Assembly: GCA_030159075.1 (NCBI GenBank)
Contig: BROG01000398.1
Location: forward strand, 1 to 64,000
Source: Atrina japonica
Lineage: Eukaryota; Mollusca; Bivalvia; Pterioida; Pinnidae
Direction: 5' to 3'
Length of the DNA: 64,000 nucleotides
Positions 1 through 11,524 of this stretch are shown here, in pieces; within the stretch, counting starts at the first letter, position 1; every line of letters starts with the position of its first letter. Under the pieces are notes generated by a model that saw only the letters and a program-made list of their open reading frames with translations, had not been told where the DNA came from and ran no database searches. A program made the translations under genes and the position numbers.

Positions 1-2027
1 CATAAAAAATCTTATATTCCTATAAATTGTGAAAGTAAGGGAAGGTCCAATGTGGTACATGTATTCATATACAAATAGTAAGATAGAGTTTTTCAATTAT
101 AAGTAAAAACAGTGCCAAACCTGGGTTTCTGAAGCAATTTTCACTAAATGTATAGGAATTCAGGAACTTTTAAGCCTGTATATATCTCTTTATTGTTATT
201 GTATATTAATCTATGTATGAAAAAGGGAATTTTTGTTTTTGAATAAAATACAGCTAATGCTCCTTTACTTTCACTGTATTTCGTTTGACCTTGAATATAG
301 TGAAATTAAATCCCCCACAAATAAAAGCAACTACACAGTGGTGAAATCGCCATACATTGTGTTGATGCCCTGTTGGACTTACTCAGTCCCTAATACACAG
401 GTTAAATGGGGCCTGGGCCCTTTGAATTTGGAATTTTAGCAACATTTTATTGAAATCGGGGAAATCTAGAAATACACAAAATTGTTTGAAAATACAAGAA
501 TCTCTTCAAATTTATTGTCATTTGACAATTGGGAAATTTCAACTGCAAATTGGGAAATATTACATTGTTTTTGCATAGGGAATGGGGCCTTATTTCAGCC
601 CCATATGATAAGGTGCAAAATCCCTGTCTTCTATATGGAGAGAGACTAAATATTTACACTCTAGTCTGCAACACATGTGACAGACTGTTCCTTTACCAAG
701 AGTAAAGTAAGAAGTGAAAATAATGGGATTTAAAACCATGATCTAGCATCATGGTAGCCATGGCATATCAACTGCAATTTTTGTAACACTTCACCTTCAC
801 CTGATAACATCTAAATGTTAATCAAAAGGTATGCGATCGTGAAGAAAAAATGAAGATGGGGATGTTTACTTTAACCAGGTCATTGGATCTATAAATAGAA
901 TAGACCTTGTTCAAGTTGTTCCAATCTGTCTTCATTCATTATAATAGTATGCACATCAGAAGTTTATTATTGTAGATGTATGCAATAGCTAATCATAATA
1001 TGAGACATGATAGATGCCCCTTACAACACTTGTGATTAAAGGGAGATGACTCGCATTCACGGCAAACAAGCTTAATTTTTTGGTGGTGTAAGTGACATAT
1101 TATGAGGGAGCAGTCATTAATGTTGAATTTGACAGATATTTGTTTACAAGATGGCTTCCACCTTGCTAGAGAGTGTCATTGCTGAGATGGGAAAGGAGTT
1201 GCATATTACTGAAGGAGAAGATCGAAGTGCTATTCATCATGTTTTGACTTCTATGAGATATCTCGAGCCATTTTCTTCGCCTAACAAACAACATATACGC
1301 TGCCTGATTCAAAATGTCTAACTGTAATGTGACAGGGGCACTGTGAAATTTGACCTTACCAGGTCATGTTATTTTATATAACAGTGTACACCTGCAGAAG
1401 GGTACTTGATCATGTCTAATGGCCTTGATAGTACAGTTCTGAACTTCTAGAGTAATAGACTTCTGATGTCACATACAAAGAAAAGTTCTGGTTAAGCAGT
1501 TTATTGTATATATAACTTGGAATGAGAATATTATGCTGTGACAGGTGTAATATTTGAAGGCAACCTACAGAAACAATTTTGACAAAACTGAATGGAACTG
1601 AACTAGAAAATGGTCTACTGAGCTTTGAGACTGGGTCATTAAACCTGAAAAGAGTTCAAAATACATTTTCTTCTCTACACCACAGCTGACCATAAATTGC
1701 TTTACTACCTATCCTGAGATATTACCTGTATGTCAAAGACATGCACCTTGAAAGACCCCCAGAAACACTTGTACAGTATGAACTTTGACCCTGAATATTT
1801 GACAGAATTTTGTTTTTTGATTACTTTCGCAATTTTTTTCCTAAGATGAAATGCTGCTGGATTTAAAATGAAAACGAAATTTTTAAGCTAAAAAAGTGAT
1901 GCACAGATATACATGCCATTCATGAGACTATGGTGATTTAGGGCGAATTTAGGATGGGTGAATATGTTTTTTGTAAAAAAAAAGGTGAATATTTCTAAGT
2001 ACAAAATGTATACAGAAATCTGCTTAC
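1..2027. other. STX18 intron 7 sequence, no exon found
   Basis: No continuation of STX18 (the linker and SNARE exons) could be found on the minus strand here, so this is taken as intron. It holds a copy of a dispersed low-copy repeat with the phrase gggaatggggcc near 400-610 and a family-A repeat near 1845-1965. A 56-codon plus-strand frame lies at 1151-1321. Confidence 0.5.
1151..1321 (+). CDS. Small open frame, 56 aa, doubtful
   Basis: ATG-to-stop frame starting MASTLLESVIAEMGKELH, with balanced composition rather than the low complexity of nearby frames. It would lie antisense inside STX18 intron 7. No domain, homologue or splice donor is recognised. It could be the first exon of an unrelated transcript, a repeat fragment, or chance. 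Confidence 0.15.
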   Translation: MASTLLESVIAEMGKELHITEGEDRSAIHHVLTSMRYLEPFSSPNKQHIRCLIQNV

Positions 2028-5000
2028 CATCTGAGCATCTTCTGCTGATATTTCTTCATCTTCTGAAAACTGAGCTTTTTCTTCCAGTGCCACTTTACTT
2101 CTCATTGTATCTACAAAATACCCACATTTCACAATGTCAGATGATACACACACATTTCACAATGTCAGATGATACACATACAGTTTACAATGTCAGATGA
2201 TACACACACATTTCACAATGTCAGATGATACACACAGTTTACAATGTCAGATGATACACACACATTTCACAATGTCAGATGGTACACAGTTTACAATGTC
2301 AGATGATACACACACAATTTACAATGTCAGATGATACACACAGTTTACTATGTCAGATGATACACACAGTTTACTATGTCAGATGATACACACAATTTAC
2401 AATGTCAGATGACACACACACAGTTTACAATGTAAGATGATACACACAGTTTACAATGTCAGGTGATACACACACATTTCACAATGTCAGATGATACACA
2501 CACATTTCACAATGTAAGATGATACACACAGTTTACAATGTCAGGTGATACACACACATTTCACAATGTCAGATGATACACACACATTTCACAATGTAAG
2601 ATGATACACACACATTTCACAATGTAAGATGATACACACAGTTTACAATGTCAGGTGATACACACAGTTTACAATGTCAGGTGATACACACACATTTCAC
2701 AATGTCAGATGATACACACACATTTCACAATGTAAGATGATACACACACATTTCACAATGTAAGATGATACACACAGTTTTCAATGTCAGGTGATACACA
2801 CAGTTTACAATGTCAGGTGATACACACACATTTCACAATGTCAGATGATACACACACAGTTTACAATGTCAGATGATACACACACAGTTTACAATGTCAG
2901 ATGATACACACACAGTTTACAATGTCAGATGATACACACACAGTTTACAATGTCAGATGATACACACACATTTTACAATGTCAGATGATACACACAGTTT
3001 ACAATGTCAGATGATACACACACATTTTACAATGTCAGATGATACCAGACACAATTTACAATGTCAGATGATACACACAGTTTACAATGTCAGATGATAC
3101 ACACAGTTTACAATGTCAGATGATACACACAGTTTACAATGTCAGATGATACACACAGTTTACAATGTCAGATGATACACACACATTTTACAATGTCAGA
3201 TGATACACAGTTTACAATGTCAGATGATACACACACATTTTACAATGTCAGATGATACACACAGTTTACAATGTCAGATGATACCAGACACAATTTACAA
3301 TGTCAGATGATACACACATTTTACAATGTCAGATGATACACACAGTTTACAATGTCAGATGATACACACACATTTTACAATGTCAGATGATACACATACA
3401 GTTTACAATGTCAGATGACACACACAGTTTACAATGTCAGATGATACACACACATTTTACAATGTCAGATGATACATACAGTTTACAATGTCAGATGATA
3501 CACACACATTTTACAATGTCAGATGATACACACATTTTACAATGTCAGATGACACACACACATTTCACAATGTCAGATGATACACACAGTTTACAATGTC
3601 AGATGATACCAGACACAATTTACACTACCAGATAATACCAAGAACATGATTCCATAATGGTGAAAAACATGAAAAAGGATTATTTGTAGTGGTTAAATGG
3701 GGAAAATAAAGATTAAACAATACAGCAAAATTTTGATAAAGAAGGAATTCCACCAATTGGAGGAAAATTTTCATCTCTGTAATACACATAGTTTACACTC
3801 ACAATTAGGGATCCATTTCCCAGTTAATAAATATAGTGTAAGGAAAATAAACTGCATGTAACAAAATTGTGTGCAAGAATTGGAATTAAGGAGACAAAGA
3901 ATAGCTCCTTAGGATTCAGACACATGTACTGATAACAAAGAATAGTGTCTCAGAATCCAGATAGTTATCAACTTCTCAAGATTCAGATACATGTTGTGTT
4001 AACAACTTCTCAAGATTCAGATACATGTTGTGTTAACAACTTCTCAAGATTCAGATACTTGTAGTGTTAATCAACTTCTCAAGATTCAGATACATGTTGT
4101 GTTAACAACTTCTCAAGATTCAGATACATGTTGTGTTAACAACTTCTCAAGATTCAGATACTTGTAGTGTTAACAACTTCTCAAGATTCAGATACATGTT
4201 GTGTTAACAACTTCTCAAGATTCAGATACATGTAGTGTTAACAACTTCTCAGGATTCAGATACATGATGTGTTAACTTCTCAAGATTCAGATACTTGTTA
4301 TGTTAACAACTTCTCAAGATTCAGATACTTGTAGTGTTCACAACTTCTCAAGATTCAGATACTTGTTATGTTAACAACTTCTCAAGATTCAGATACTTGT
4401 AGTGTTCACAACTTCTCAAGATTCAGATACATGTTGTGTTAACAACTTCTCAGGATTCAGATACATGTTGTGTTAACAACTTCTCAAGATTCAGATACTT
4501 ATAGTGTTAACAAAGAATAGTATCTCAGAATCCAGATACATATAGTATTAACAAAGTATAGCATTCAGATACATGTTGTGTTAACAAATCCTCAGGATTC
4601 ATATATATGTAGTGTTAACAAAGAATTAATTCTCAGGATTCCTATACATGTAGTGTTAACAATGTGTTTTTCTTACCATTACTTGATTGATTTCAGGATT
4701 CCTATACTTGCAGTGTTAACAATGTGTTTTTCTTACCATTACTTCATTGGTTTCATGATTCCTATACATGTAGTGTTAACAATGTGTTTTTCTTACCATT
4801 ATTTGATTGGTCTCAGGATTCCTATACATGTAGTGTTAACAATGTGTTTTTCTTACCATTACTTCATTGGTTTCAGGATTCCTATACACATAGTGTTAAC
4901 AATGTGTTTTTCTTACCATTACTTGATTGGTTTACATTGTCCTTGTCTTTTGAACTCGATAATAGTGTGTTTAACCGCCTTTGTTTCATATGACTCTCTG

Positions 5001-8000
5001 GTTCCAACTTAGAACTTGAAATAAAAACAGAGATATGGTAAAACTTGTGCTTAACTCATCACCCCCTGAAATCACATTTGGACCTGCCCATTTCAAAGAA
5101 TGGTTAAGTCCACTGTCAGAATTCAGAGGTGTATGATTAAGAATAAAAATTTTATAACAATTTTTATTGCTGTCCCCAATATTACCATTTGTGTACAAAT
5201 CAACCTCTATATAAAGAACACCTCCCTATAAAGACTGGTTTTGTTGTGTCCCTCAGGAGGTTGTTATATACAGGTTTCGTTGTATACAGTGAATGTTCTT
5301 ATTTGGTGTATCTTGCTTACGCTGATGCAATGCCTTACTTTCAGTGACACAAGGCATTGCCTATACTGACACAAAGCTTAGCTTACACCAATCTAATTAA
5401 AAACCGATCTCTCACCTCTCCGTTTTCTGATGTGTCCCATAGGGGATCTAACGCAATTCGCTATGGGGTCACGTGTGGGTGACCTCTCGTAGATGTGTAA
5501 TGTTCAACCAATAAAAATACGACTTACGATAATTAATGGCACAGAGATGTTATTTATTTTATAAATAAGGAAACCGTCAGTCTGCAAAATCCCATGAGAA
5601 TATGTTTTTTGATTCAAACCCAACCAGGGTTATGAATATACAGTGAAACCTGTATATTGGGGCCACCCAAGGGACCAGAAAATATTGACCTTTATATGCA
5701 GGTGACCCTTATACACAGGTTCAATTTAGTTGAAGTATGCAGTCAAGGGACTTGAAAAAACTGGCCTTTATAGACAGACAGGTAATCCTTATATAGAGGT
5801 GGCCGCTATAGCAGGTTTTACTGTACATGTAATTCTGTACTACCATATTTGTGTGTTCAGTGTTGTTTATAATGTTAAAAATGTTTACATCTCTTTGCTG
5901 TTTGATCACTTACAAGATTCTATAAGTCACTTTTTCATTGGTCGAAAATGACATATCTATGAGTTCATTTGCATGCGACCCCATAGCGGATTGCGTTAGA
6001 TCCTATACACGACATATAAGAAAATGGGAACGACTAGAGATTGGCACCATAAAACTTGAGAATTTACTCAAGCCTGAAAATATTCTCAGCTTGGCCTGCT
6101 CAGCCAATCAGATTTCAGGATTAGCCAAAGTTGAGTAAATATTTTAGACTTAAGTATGTTTTAAGTTTTATGGTGCCAAGCCCGGTTTTCAATTAGATTG
6201 AGCTTACACAAAGTTTAGCTTGCACTGACACAAGGCCTAGCTTATACTGACACAAAGCCTAGCTAATACTGACATGCAGCTTAGCTTATACTGACACAAG
6301 TCCTAGCTAACAATGACATGCGGCCTAGCTTATATTGACACAAGGCCTAGCTTATAATGACACAAGGCCTTGGTTATACTGACATGTAGCCTAGCTTATA
6401 CTGAGATGTGGTCTAGCTTATACTGACAGAAGGCCTAGCTTATACTGACTTGAGGCCTAACTTAGACTGACACAAGGCCTAGCTTATATTGATTTGAGGC
6501 CTAGCTTATACTGACACAAGGCCTAGCCTACACTGACATGAGGCCCTGCTTACACTGACACAAGGCCTGGCTTACACTGACACAAGACCTGGCTTACACT
6601 GACACAAGGCCTAGATTATACTGACACAAGGCCCTGCTTACACTGACACAGAGCCCTACTTACACTGACACAAGGCCTGTCTAACACTTACACAAGACAT
6701 TCAGGAGGTCTTAGGTCAACCTCAACCAAGATATGAACCAGGATTATTCAACTTCCTGATTTAACATTTGATGATTAATCACAATAAGTTGTAAACATAT
6801 CTGTGATAACGACGACAACAATGATATTAAATGAAGCTGACAAACTTACATTCTCTTTCTGTCAACCACTCTCTTGACTCTGACAGCTCTCTGTTCAGTG
6901 TATACTTTGCAAACGACTGAAAAAAAATGTGAAATTGCTTAATCCTAAGGTCATGAACAATGTAAGAATTATTAGAGTGAATCAGTTCAGTTGGTATCAG
7001 TTAACAACATCATATGAAATCTTGGATCTATCCCCTCCCATCCCCCATCAAAAAAATGTCCACCGTCATGTCGACAACATAAACCTCGGCTGCCACACAC
7101 GTTGAAATGCACTCTGAGCTTATGCAGATACAGTGAGCTTTGTTTAAGTCACTCACCCCTAAAGACACATTTGGACCAGTCTAAATCATTGATTTACAGA
7201 AGATTCCATCATTTTTCAGGGGTTGATGAATTAACATTGCCACAGGACCTCGGTTCTGAACTTTTCTTATGCTAAGCTTTTTGTGACTATGTATTTTATA
7301 GTCTTTATGTGATGGGGATATCAATGGTCCTATAATTATTTATACAGGACCCAGAAGGGACAAAAAATCAACCCAGTGAGATAATCAATTTCACAGTTCT
7401 GTGTTTATGGACTTCATGTTCACTATACACCATACATGTCTAGGGATGAAGTATTCTTAAGAATGATTACTTTATATGACTTTATTATCAATAAACCCAT
7501 CACTAGATTATAACCCCTCCCCCCAACTGACCCAGAAATACAGCTATAACAATATCTGTGAAATCCATCTCTAAAACAAGCATTAAAATAGGAAACACAT
7601 CATTTAAACTCATCTCTCTCTCTCTCTCAAACACACAAACAGTTGTATTACAAATTAACTTCAAAATCAAAAGAAAACAAAAATTCTTTGGGTACTTTTT
7701 ATCTAAAGGGAAGAAGAAATTGCTCTCTTAAACTTTGGCAAATGATTAACCAACTTTACCTTTTAAGTATTCCTCTGTAAGTTTTAAGACACAAAATCTA
7801 TGTTCTTTCACTTGCGGGTGTACTACTTGTGTCTCAGCTGTAAAAGAAAACACAATTCAATTATTTCAATATTGCATAATCCCAGTATCTGAAGTTTTTT
7901 TTTCTATTCATTCTATTCCAATTAATGGTATAATCTTTTCTCAAAAGTTTTCAAAGAGAATTCCCAGTTAAATCGACAAATTTTTTTCTGACAAAATCTG

Positions 8001-11000
8001 TTGAAAAAAATTCAATGAATCCAGTCAGACAAAATCATAATTTTTCAGACTTTGTGAAAAATAAAACAGATATGATAAAGTTACATCATCAGAGCTAAAA
8101 TAAAGCACTCGTTCTGTCAAATTAGTCAAGTGCAAAGTGAATAGTTCAGTTTCACTTGTTTAAATTAGACCAAACATTCTTTTAACCTAAGGTCAATTAG
8201 ATCATTACTGACTAGATTTTAGATATGAACAATGACTAATTAGGTTGATTAGATCATTACAGATTAGATTTTAGATATGCACAATGACTAATTAGGTCGA
8301 TCAGATCATTGCTGATTAGATTTTAGATATGCACAATGACTAATTAGGTCGATCAGATCATTGCTGACTAGATTTTAGATATGAACAATGACTAATTAGG
8401 TCGATCAGATCATTGCTGACTAGATTTTAGATATGAACAATGACTAATTAGGTCGATTAGATCATGTTTAGTATTTGCCTTATTTATTTGAATGTTTGCA
8501 TCAGTACACATTAATCAGTACCTCAATCCCGATTTTCAAAAACCATGTTTGACATTTCCAAAACACATTTCTGTATCATCCTTTTGAATTCAGCATTGTC
8601 AGTTACATAATTTACATGACAAAGTTTGACAATTTTAACCTAAGTTACATACCTTTGTAAAAAATGAGTGAAGTGCCCAATGAAACGCTTACAATATTCA
8701 AATGTCACATGATATGAGGAACGCTGTGCAACGATAGATCAGTAAATGGAAGTATGTCTCTGTACCAATTCTTGTGATTAAACAGAAACAAGGAATTACC
8801 TCACAGAAACAAGGAATAACCTCAACAGAAACAACTAATTACCACAACAGAAACAAGAAATTACCTCAACAGAAACATTTCCTTAACAGAATCAAGGAAT
8901 TACCTTTGTCTTTTATATAACTTATTGTTTCTCTACATTGTCTGATAATTTTTTGAGTGTCATCATCAATCTGGTCTCTCTCAGCATCTGTCATGGTAGA
9001 TGTTTCTGTGCTCAGATGACTGTAAAGAGTGAAATATATAAGTTGTAGACAAAAAATCATATCAACATAAACAAACCTGTTTCCATAGAAACACTTGTCT
9101 TTGTCAGAATCAATAGGTGCTCTTCAACACCTGTCTTGTTCAGAATCAATTACATGCTCTTCAACACCTCTCTTTGCCAGAATCAATTAGGCACTCTTTA
9201 ACACCTGTCTTTGCCAGAGTCAATTAGGTGCTCTTTAACACCTGTCTTTGTCAGAATCAATTAGGTGCTCTTCAACACCTGTCTTTGTCAGAATCAATTA
9301 GGTGCTCTTTAACACCTGTCTTTGTCAGAATCAATTAGGTGCTCTCTAACACCTGTCTTTGTCAGAATCAATTAGGTGCTCTTCAACACCTGTCTTTGTC
9401 AGAATCAATTAGGTGCTCTTTAACATCTGTCTTTGTCAGAATCAATTAGGTGCTCTCTGACACTTGTCTTTGTCAGAATCAATTAGGTGCAATTTTACAC
9501 ATTTTATCAAATCTATTTGCAGTTCTTAACCCAAAGAAAACATCATCAAGTAAGATAAAGAAACTTGGTAACTAAAGTTTTTCTGGCTTGGGGGATGGTT
9601 TGGGCAATCTTCAATTTCTCGAGCAGGGACAAAGTGCTCAAGGCAAGGTAGGCCTGACAGTCCATGGGGCTCACTTCCGAAAGGAGAAAATATCCTAATT
9701 ATCTCCCTAATAATTCAAGGTACGCAAGGTACTATTGATTGTAACAACAGGTTACTCAAATGAAAAAAAAATGTAAAAGCTGCTTTAGCAACCACCTATG
9801 TATAAAGACCACCTGGTCACAAAAACAATTTTTGCTGTCCCCAATATTACCATTTGTGTACAAATCAACCTCTATATAAAGTCCAACTCCCTATAAAGAC
9901 TGGTTTTCTTTTGTCCCTAAGGAGGTCGTTATATACAATTTTCACTGTAATGAAGATAATGGAAGAAACTTAATTACTGTATATATCAAAAGACTTGAAA
10001 AGTATTGTTCTAAATGTGAAGCAATTATGCATCACCACAGAGGACTCAGGATGTTTAGTTGACGCTAACTACTACAGATTGAGAAAGTGCATATATCTTT
10101 TCTGTTCACTAAAAAACTACTGAAGTAAGCTTAAACTTTAAGATAAGCTTGTTAATATGTACCATCCTGTGCTGATATAGTCTTTTCTGTGTTCCAGCAA
10201 GAAATCTCTTAACTTTGTGATGGTGTGTATCTACAAAAGATTGTAAAAACAAATCATTTTATTTAACTCATCAACCCTAAAAAACAATGTGACTGACTGA
10301 CTCTTCTGTTAATCCAAATGTGTCTTTAGGGGTGAATAAGTTATGGACACAGTCCTCATTAAGATAATGTATACATATGAAATAGAAATACTGTATTGCA
10401 GGTTTTTTTTCTTGCTAGGGCCTAAAAGAAGAATTCTAGTATTTAAACATGGCATCAGGATTTTTTGAAAATATCCTCTAATCAAGCTATTACAAAAAAA
10501 AAAAACAACAACATTTCATACCAGACTTGGTAGTGTTGAAAATATGTGTCCCTTGCATCAAAATGAATTTAATACCTACAATTGATATACAGAATTCTTA
10601 AAGTTTATCAATATTTTGACAATAAAAGGAAAATTAATTCCTTGGGAACAGGTACATGCATCTAAGCTAATTCACCCTTTGTGCACAGCTAAGTCGATGA
10701 TCAAGGATCGAAAGAGATACTAACAGAACAAACCTGGTCTTCAATCAAATCCAAAGATCAGAGTCAGATTTGTGAAACCATGGATTCGAAATATAATCAC
10801 CAATTTCCTTAATTCTTATTTTAAATATGCATTATCTTTGAATTTAAACTTAATTATGAGAAATTTTGAATCAGATTTTCAAGATACATGCATCGAACCA
10901 CTATTGCTGGTCCTACGCTAGAACACTATCTGACTACATTGTATTGGTTGGGAATCTGCTTCTTCTAAATGGCAACACAGTGGAAACAGTCATGAAAGTC

Positions 11001-11060
11001 CACTCTCATCAGAGAAAACCTGTCTTTTGAGATATCTCACACCTAAGTTGTGTGTGTGTG

Positions 11061-11140
<80 letters not shown>

Positions 11141-11295
11141 TGTACCAAATTCTTTGCTTTCTTTTCGAACTCTTCCTTCTGATTTGGAAATATTGAAGAT
11201 TTTAAAGCTTCTTTATCTTTACCCCCAGCCTCATGTTTATGTCGTGATTTCAGAGTTTTTACAACAGCTTTAAAGACATTTGTTACGTCTGCCAT
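2028..11295 (-). CDS. STX18: Syntaxin-18, N-terminal part (exons 1-7; 3' end outside window)
   Basis: Qa-SNARE of the endoplasmic reticulum, known in animals to act with the NRZ tether in Golgi-to-ER transport. Exons on the minus strand: 11295-11146, 10230-10163, 9019-8904, 7837-7760, 6916-6850, 5014-4917, 2110-2028. All have AG/GT borders and matching phases, giving 220 codons. The protein starts MADVTNVFKAVVKTLKSR and contains LRDFLLEHRKDYIS (exon 2), MTDAERDQIDDD (exon 3), VKEHR (exon 4), YTEQRAVRVKRVVDKKR (exon 5), SKLEPE (exon 6) and a glutamate-rich segment ending AEDAQM (exon 7). These match human STX18 in order and spacing, as I remember that protein. The SNARE helix and C-terminal membrane anchor are not in the window and should lie left of base 1. 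Introns 3, 6 and 7 next to exons are full of tandem repeats. Exons 1-5 are very secure; exon 6 and 7 are supported by phase and local similarity. Confidence 0.93.
2118..3628. repeat. Minisatellite, ~26-30 bp unit, over 50 copies
   Basis: Near-perfect tandem array of a unit reading acaatgtcagatgatacaca followed by cacattt or cagttt. The variable spacer gives two alternating unit lengths. It starts about 8 bases from the acceptor of STX18 exon 7 (2110/2111), so the branch point of that intron must fall in or beyond the array. The open frames inside it are low-complexity by-products. Confidence 0.95.
3955..4640. repeat. Minisatellite, ~33 bp unit, ~20 copies
   Basis: Tandem copies of aacttctcaagattcagata plus catgttgtgttaac, in STX18 intron 6. 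The unit shares its ...attc.tatacatgtagtgttaacaa part with the adjoining 60-bp array at 4641-4920. One array therefore seems to have been built from the other plus exon-edge sequence. Confidence 0.93.
4641..4920 (-). repeat. 60-bp tandem repeat made from the STX18 exon 6 splice donor
   Basis: About four and a half copies of a 60-bp unit run directly into the true end of STX18 exon 6. Each unit contains, on the minus strand, CCAATCAAGTAATGGTAAGA or a one- to two-base variant. This is the last ~14 bases of the exon plus its GTAAGA donor. The real exon/intron junction is at 4917/4916, and the copies sit 60, 120, 180 and 240 bases into the intron. Confidence 0.88.
5390..6199. mobile_element. 810-bp terminal-inverted-repeat element
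   Basis: The ends AATCTAATTAAAAACC and GGTTTTCAATTAGATT are inverted copies of each other. Further internal blocks are also inverted: the stretch around gatctaacgcaattcgctatg (5436-5460) is matched in reverse at 5975-6003. A smaller hairpin with ttggcaccataaaact arms lies at 6040-6178. No transposase frame is present. Both flanks are the same ~23-bp minisatellite, so it inserted into that array. A second TIR element (5641-5823) is nested inside it. Confidence 0.7.
5641..5823. mobile_element. TIR element, cagtgaaacctg ends
   Basis: Bounded by cagtgaaacctg and caggttttactg. Shares its interior (ggggccacccaagggacc) with the copy at 34221-34399. It is nested within the larger element 5390-6199. 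Confidence 0.8.
6200..6705. repeat. Minisatellite, ~23 bp unit
   Basis: Tandem, rather diverged copies of tgacacaaggcctagcttat in STX18 intron 5. A few more copies lie at 5340-5389 on the other side of the inserted TIR element, so the array was once continuous. Confidence 0.88.
8180..8466. repeat. Minisatellite, 52 bp unit, ~5 copies
   Basis: Tandem copies around ttagatatgaacaatgacta plus attaggtcgatcagatcatt in STX18 intron 3. Copies differ by a few bases (gaacaatg/gcacaatg, gactag/gattag). Confidence 0.9.
8781..8903 (-). repeat. ~22-bp array made from the STX18 exon 3 splice donor
   Basis: Five to six copies of a unit that on the minus strand reads AGGTAATTCCTTGTTTCTGT. The first copy is the functional donor of exon 3 (AAAG/GTAATTCCTTG at 8904/8903). 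The rest follow immediately in the intron, most of them keeping an intact AGGTAATT or AGGTTATT donor-like start. Confidence 0.8.
9100..9492. repeat. Minisatellite, 37 bp unit, ~10 copies
   Basis: Tandem copies of tcaattaggtgctctttaac plus acctgtctttgtcagaa, in STX18 intron 2 starting about 80 bp upstream of exon 3. Confidence 0.93.
11050..11139. repeat. Compound microsatellite (GT)n(AT)n(AG)n beside the STX18 exon 1 donor
   Basis: On the plus strand it runs gt, then at, then ag dinucleotides. The ag tract ends six bases from the exon 1 donor (11146/11145), so the intron starts GTACACA and then CTCTCT. A similar (CT)n(AT)n tract lies in HELQ intron 7 near 49930-49996. Confidence 0.95.
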
Positions 11296-11524
11296 TTCGA
11301 CGTGTAATCGTATTTCTCCTGTTGGTTTATGTTTCGGGGTTTTTCATATAGTTTGTAACGATAAACGTAGAAAATCTAACCGGAAGAAAAGTTACAATCA
11401 GTCGAGTCTCCTGTGTGTTTTAAAATTCTATTAAAACCCATGTTGTCTGTAAGCATTCTTTTAATGAAGATTCTAATACTCAATGGCGACAAAATGACAA
11501 TGTTTACTTAGCGTGAAAGTGAAA
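11296..11524. promoter_or_regulatory. Bidirectional promoter of STX18 and TM2D2
   Basis: Only 229 bp separate the two start codons, which point away from each other, so both transcripts must start inside or overlap this stretch. It contains ACCGGAAG at 11379-11386, a good ETS/GABP-type site of the kind common in housekeeping bidirectional promoters. No TATA box is placed convincingly for either gene. That it drives both genes is inferred from layout. Confidence 0.7.

Noticed and set aside
3387..3635. 82-aa frame MIHIQFTMSDDTH...
   Set aside because: Translation of the minisatellite at 2118-3628; no non-repeat sequence.
4578..5012. 144-aa and 89-aa plus-strand frames
   Set aside because: Antisense to STX18 exon 6 and its donor-derived 60-bp array; the repeats explain the openness.
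11052..11273. Plus-strand 73-aa frame with YIYIYI and ERERER
   Set aside because: Dinucleotide microsatellite plus antisense of STX18 exon 1.
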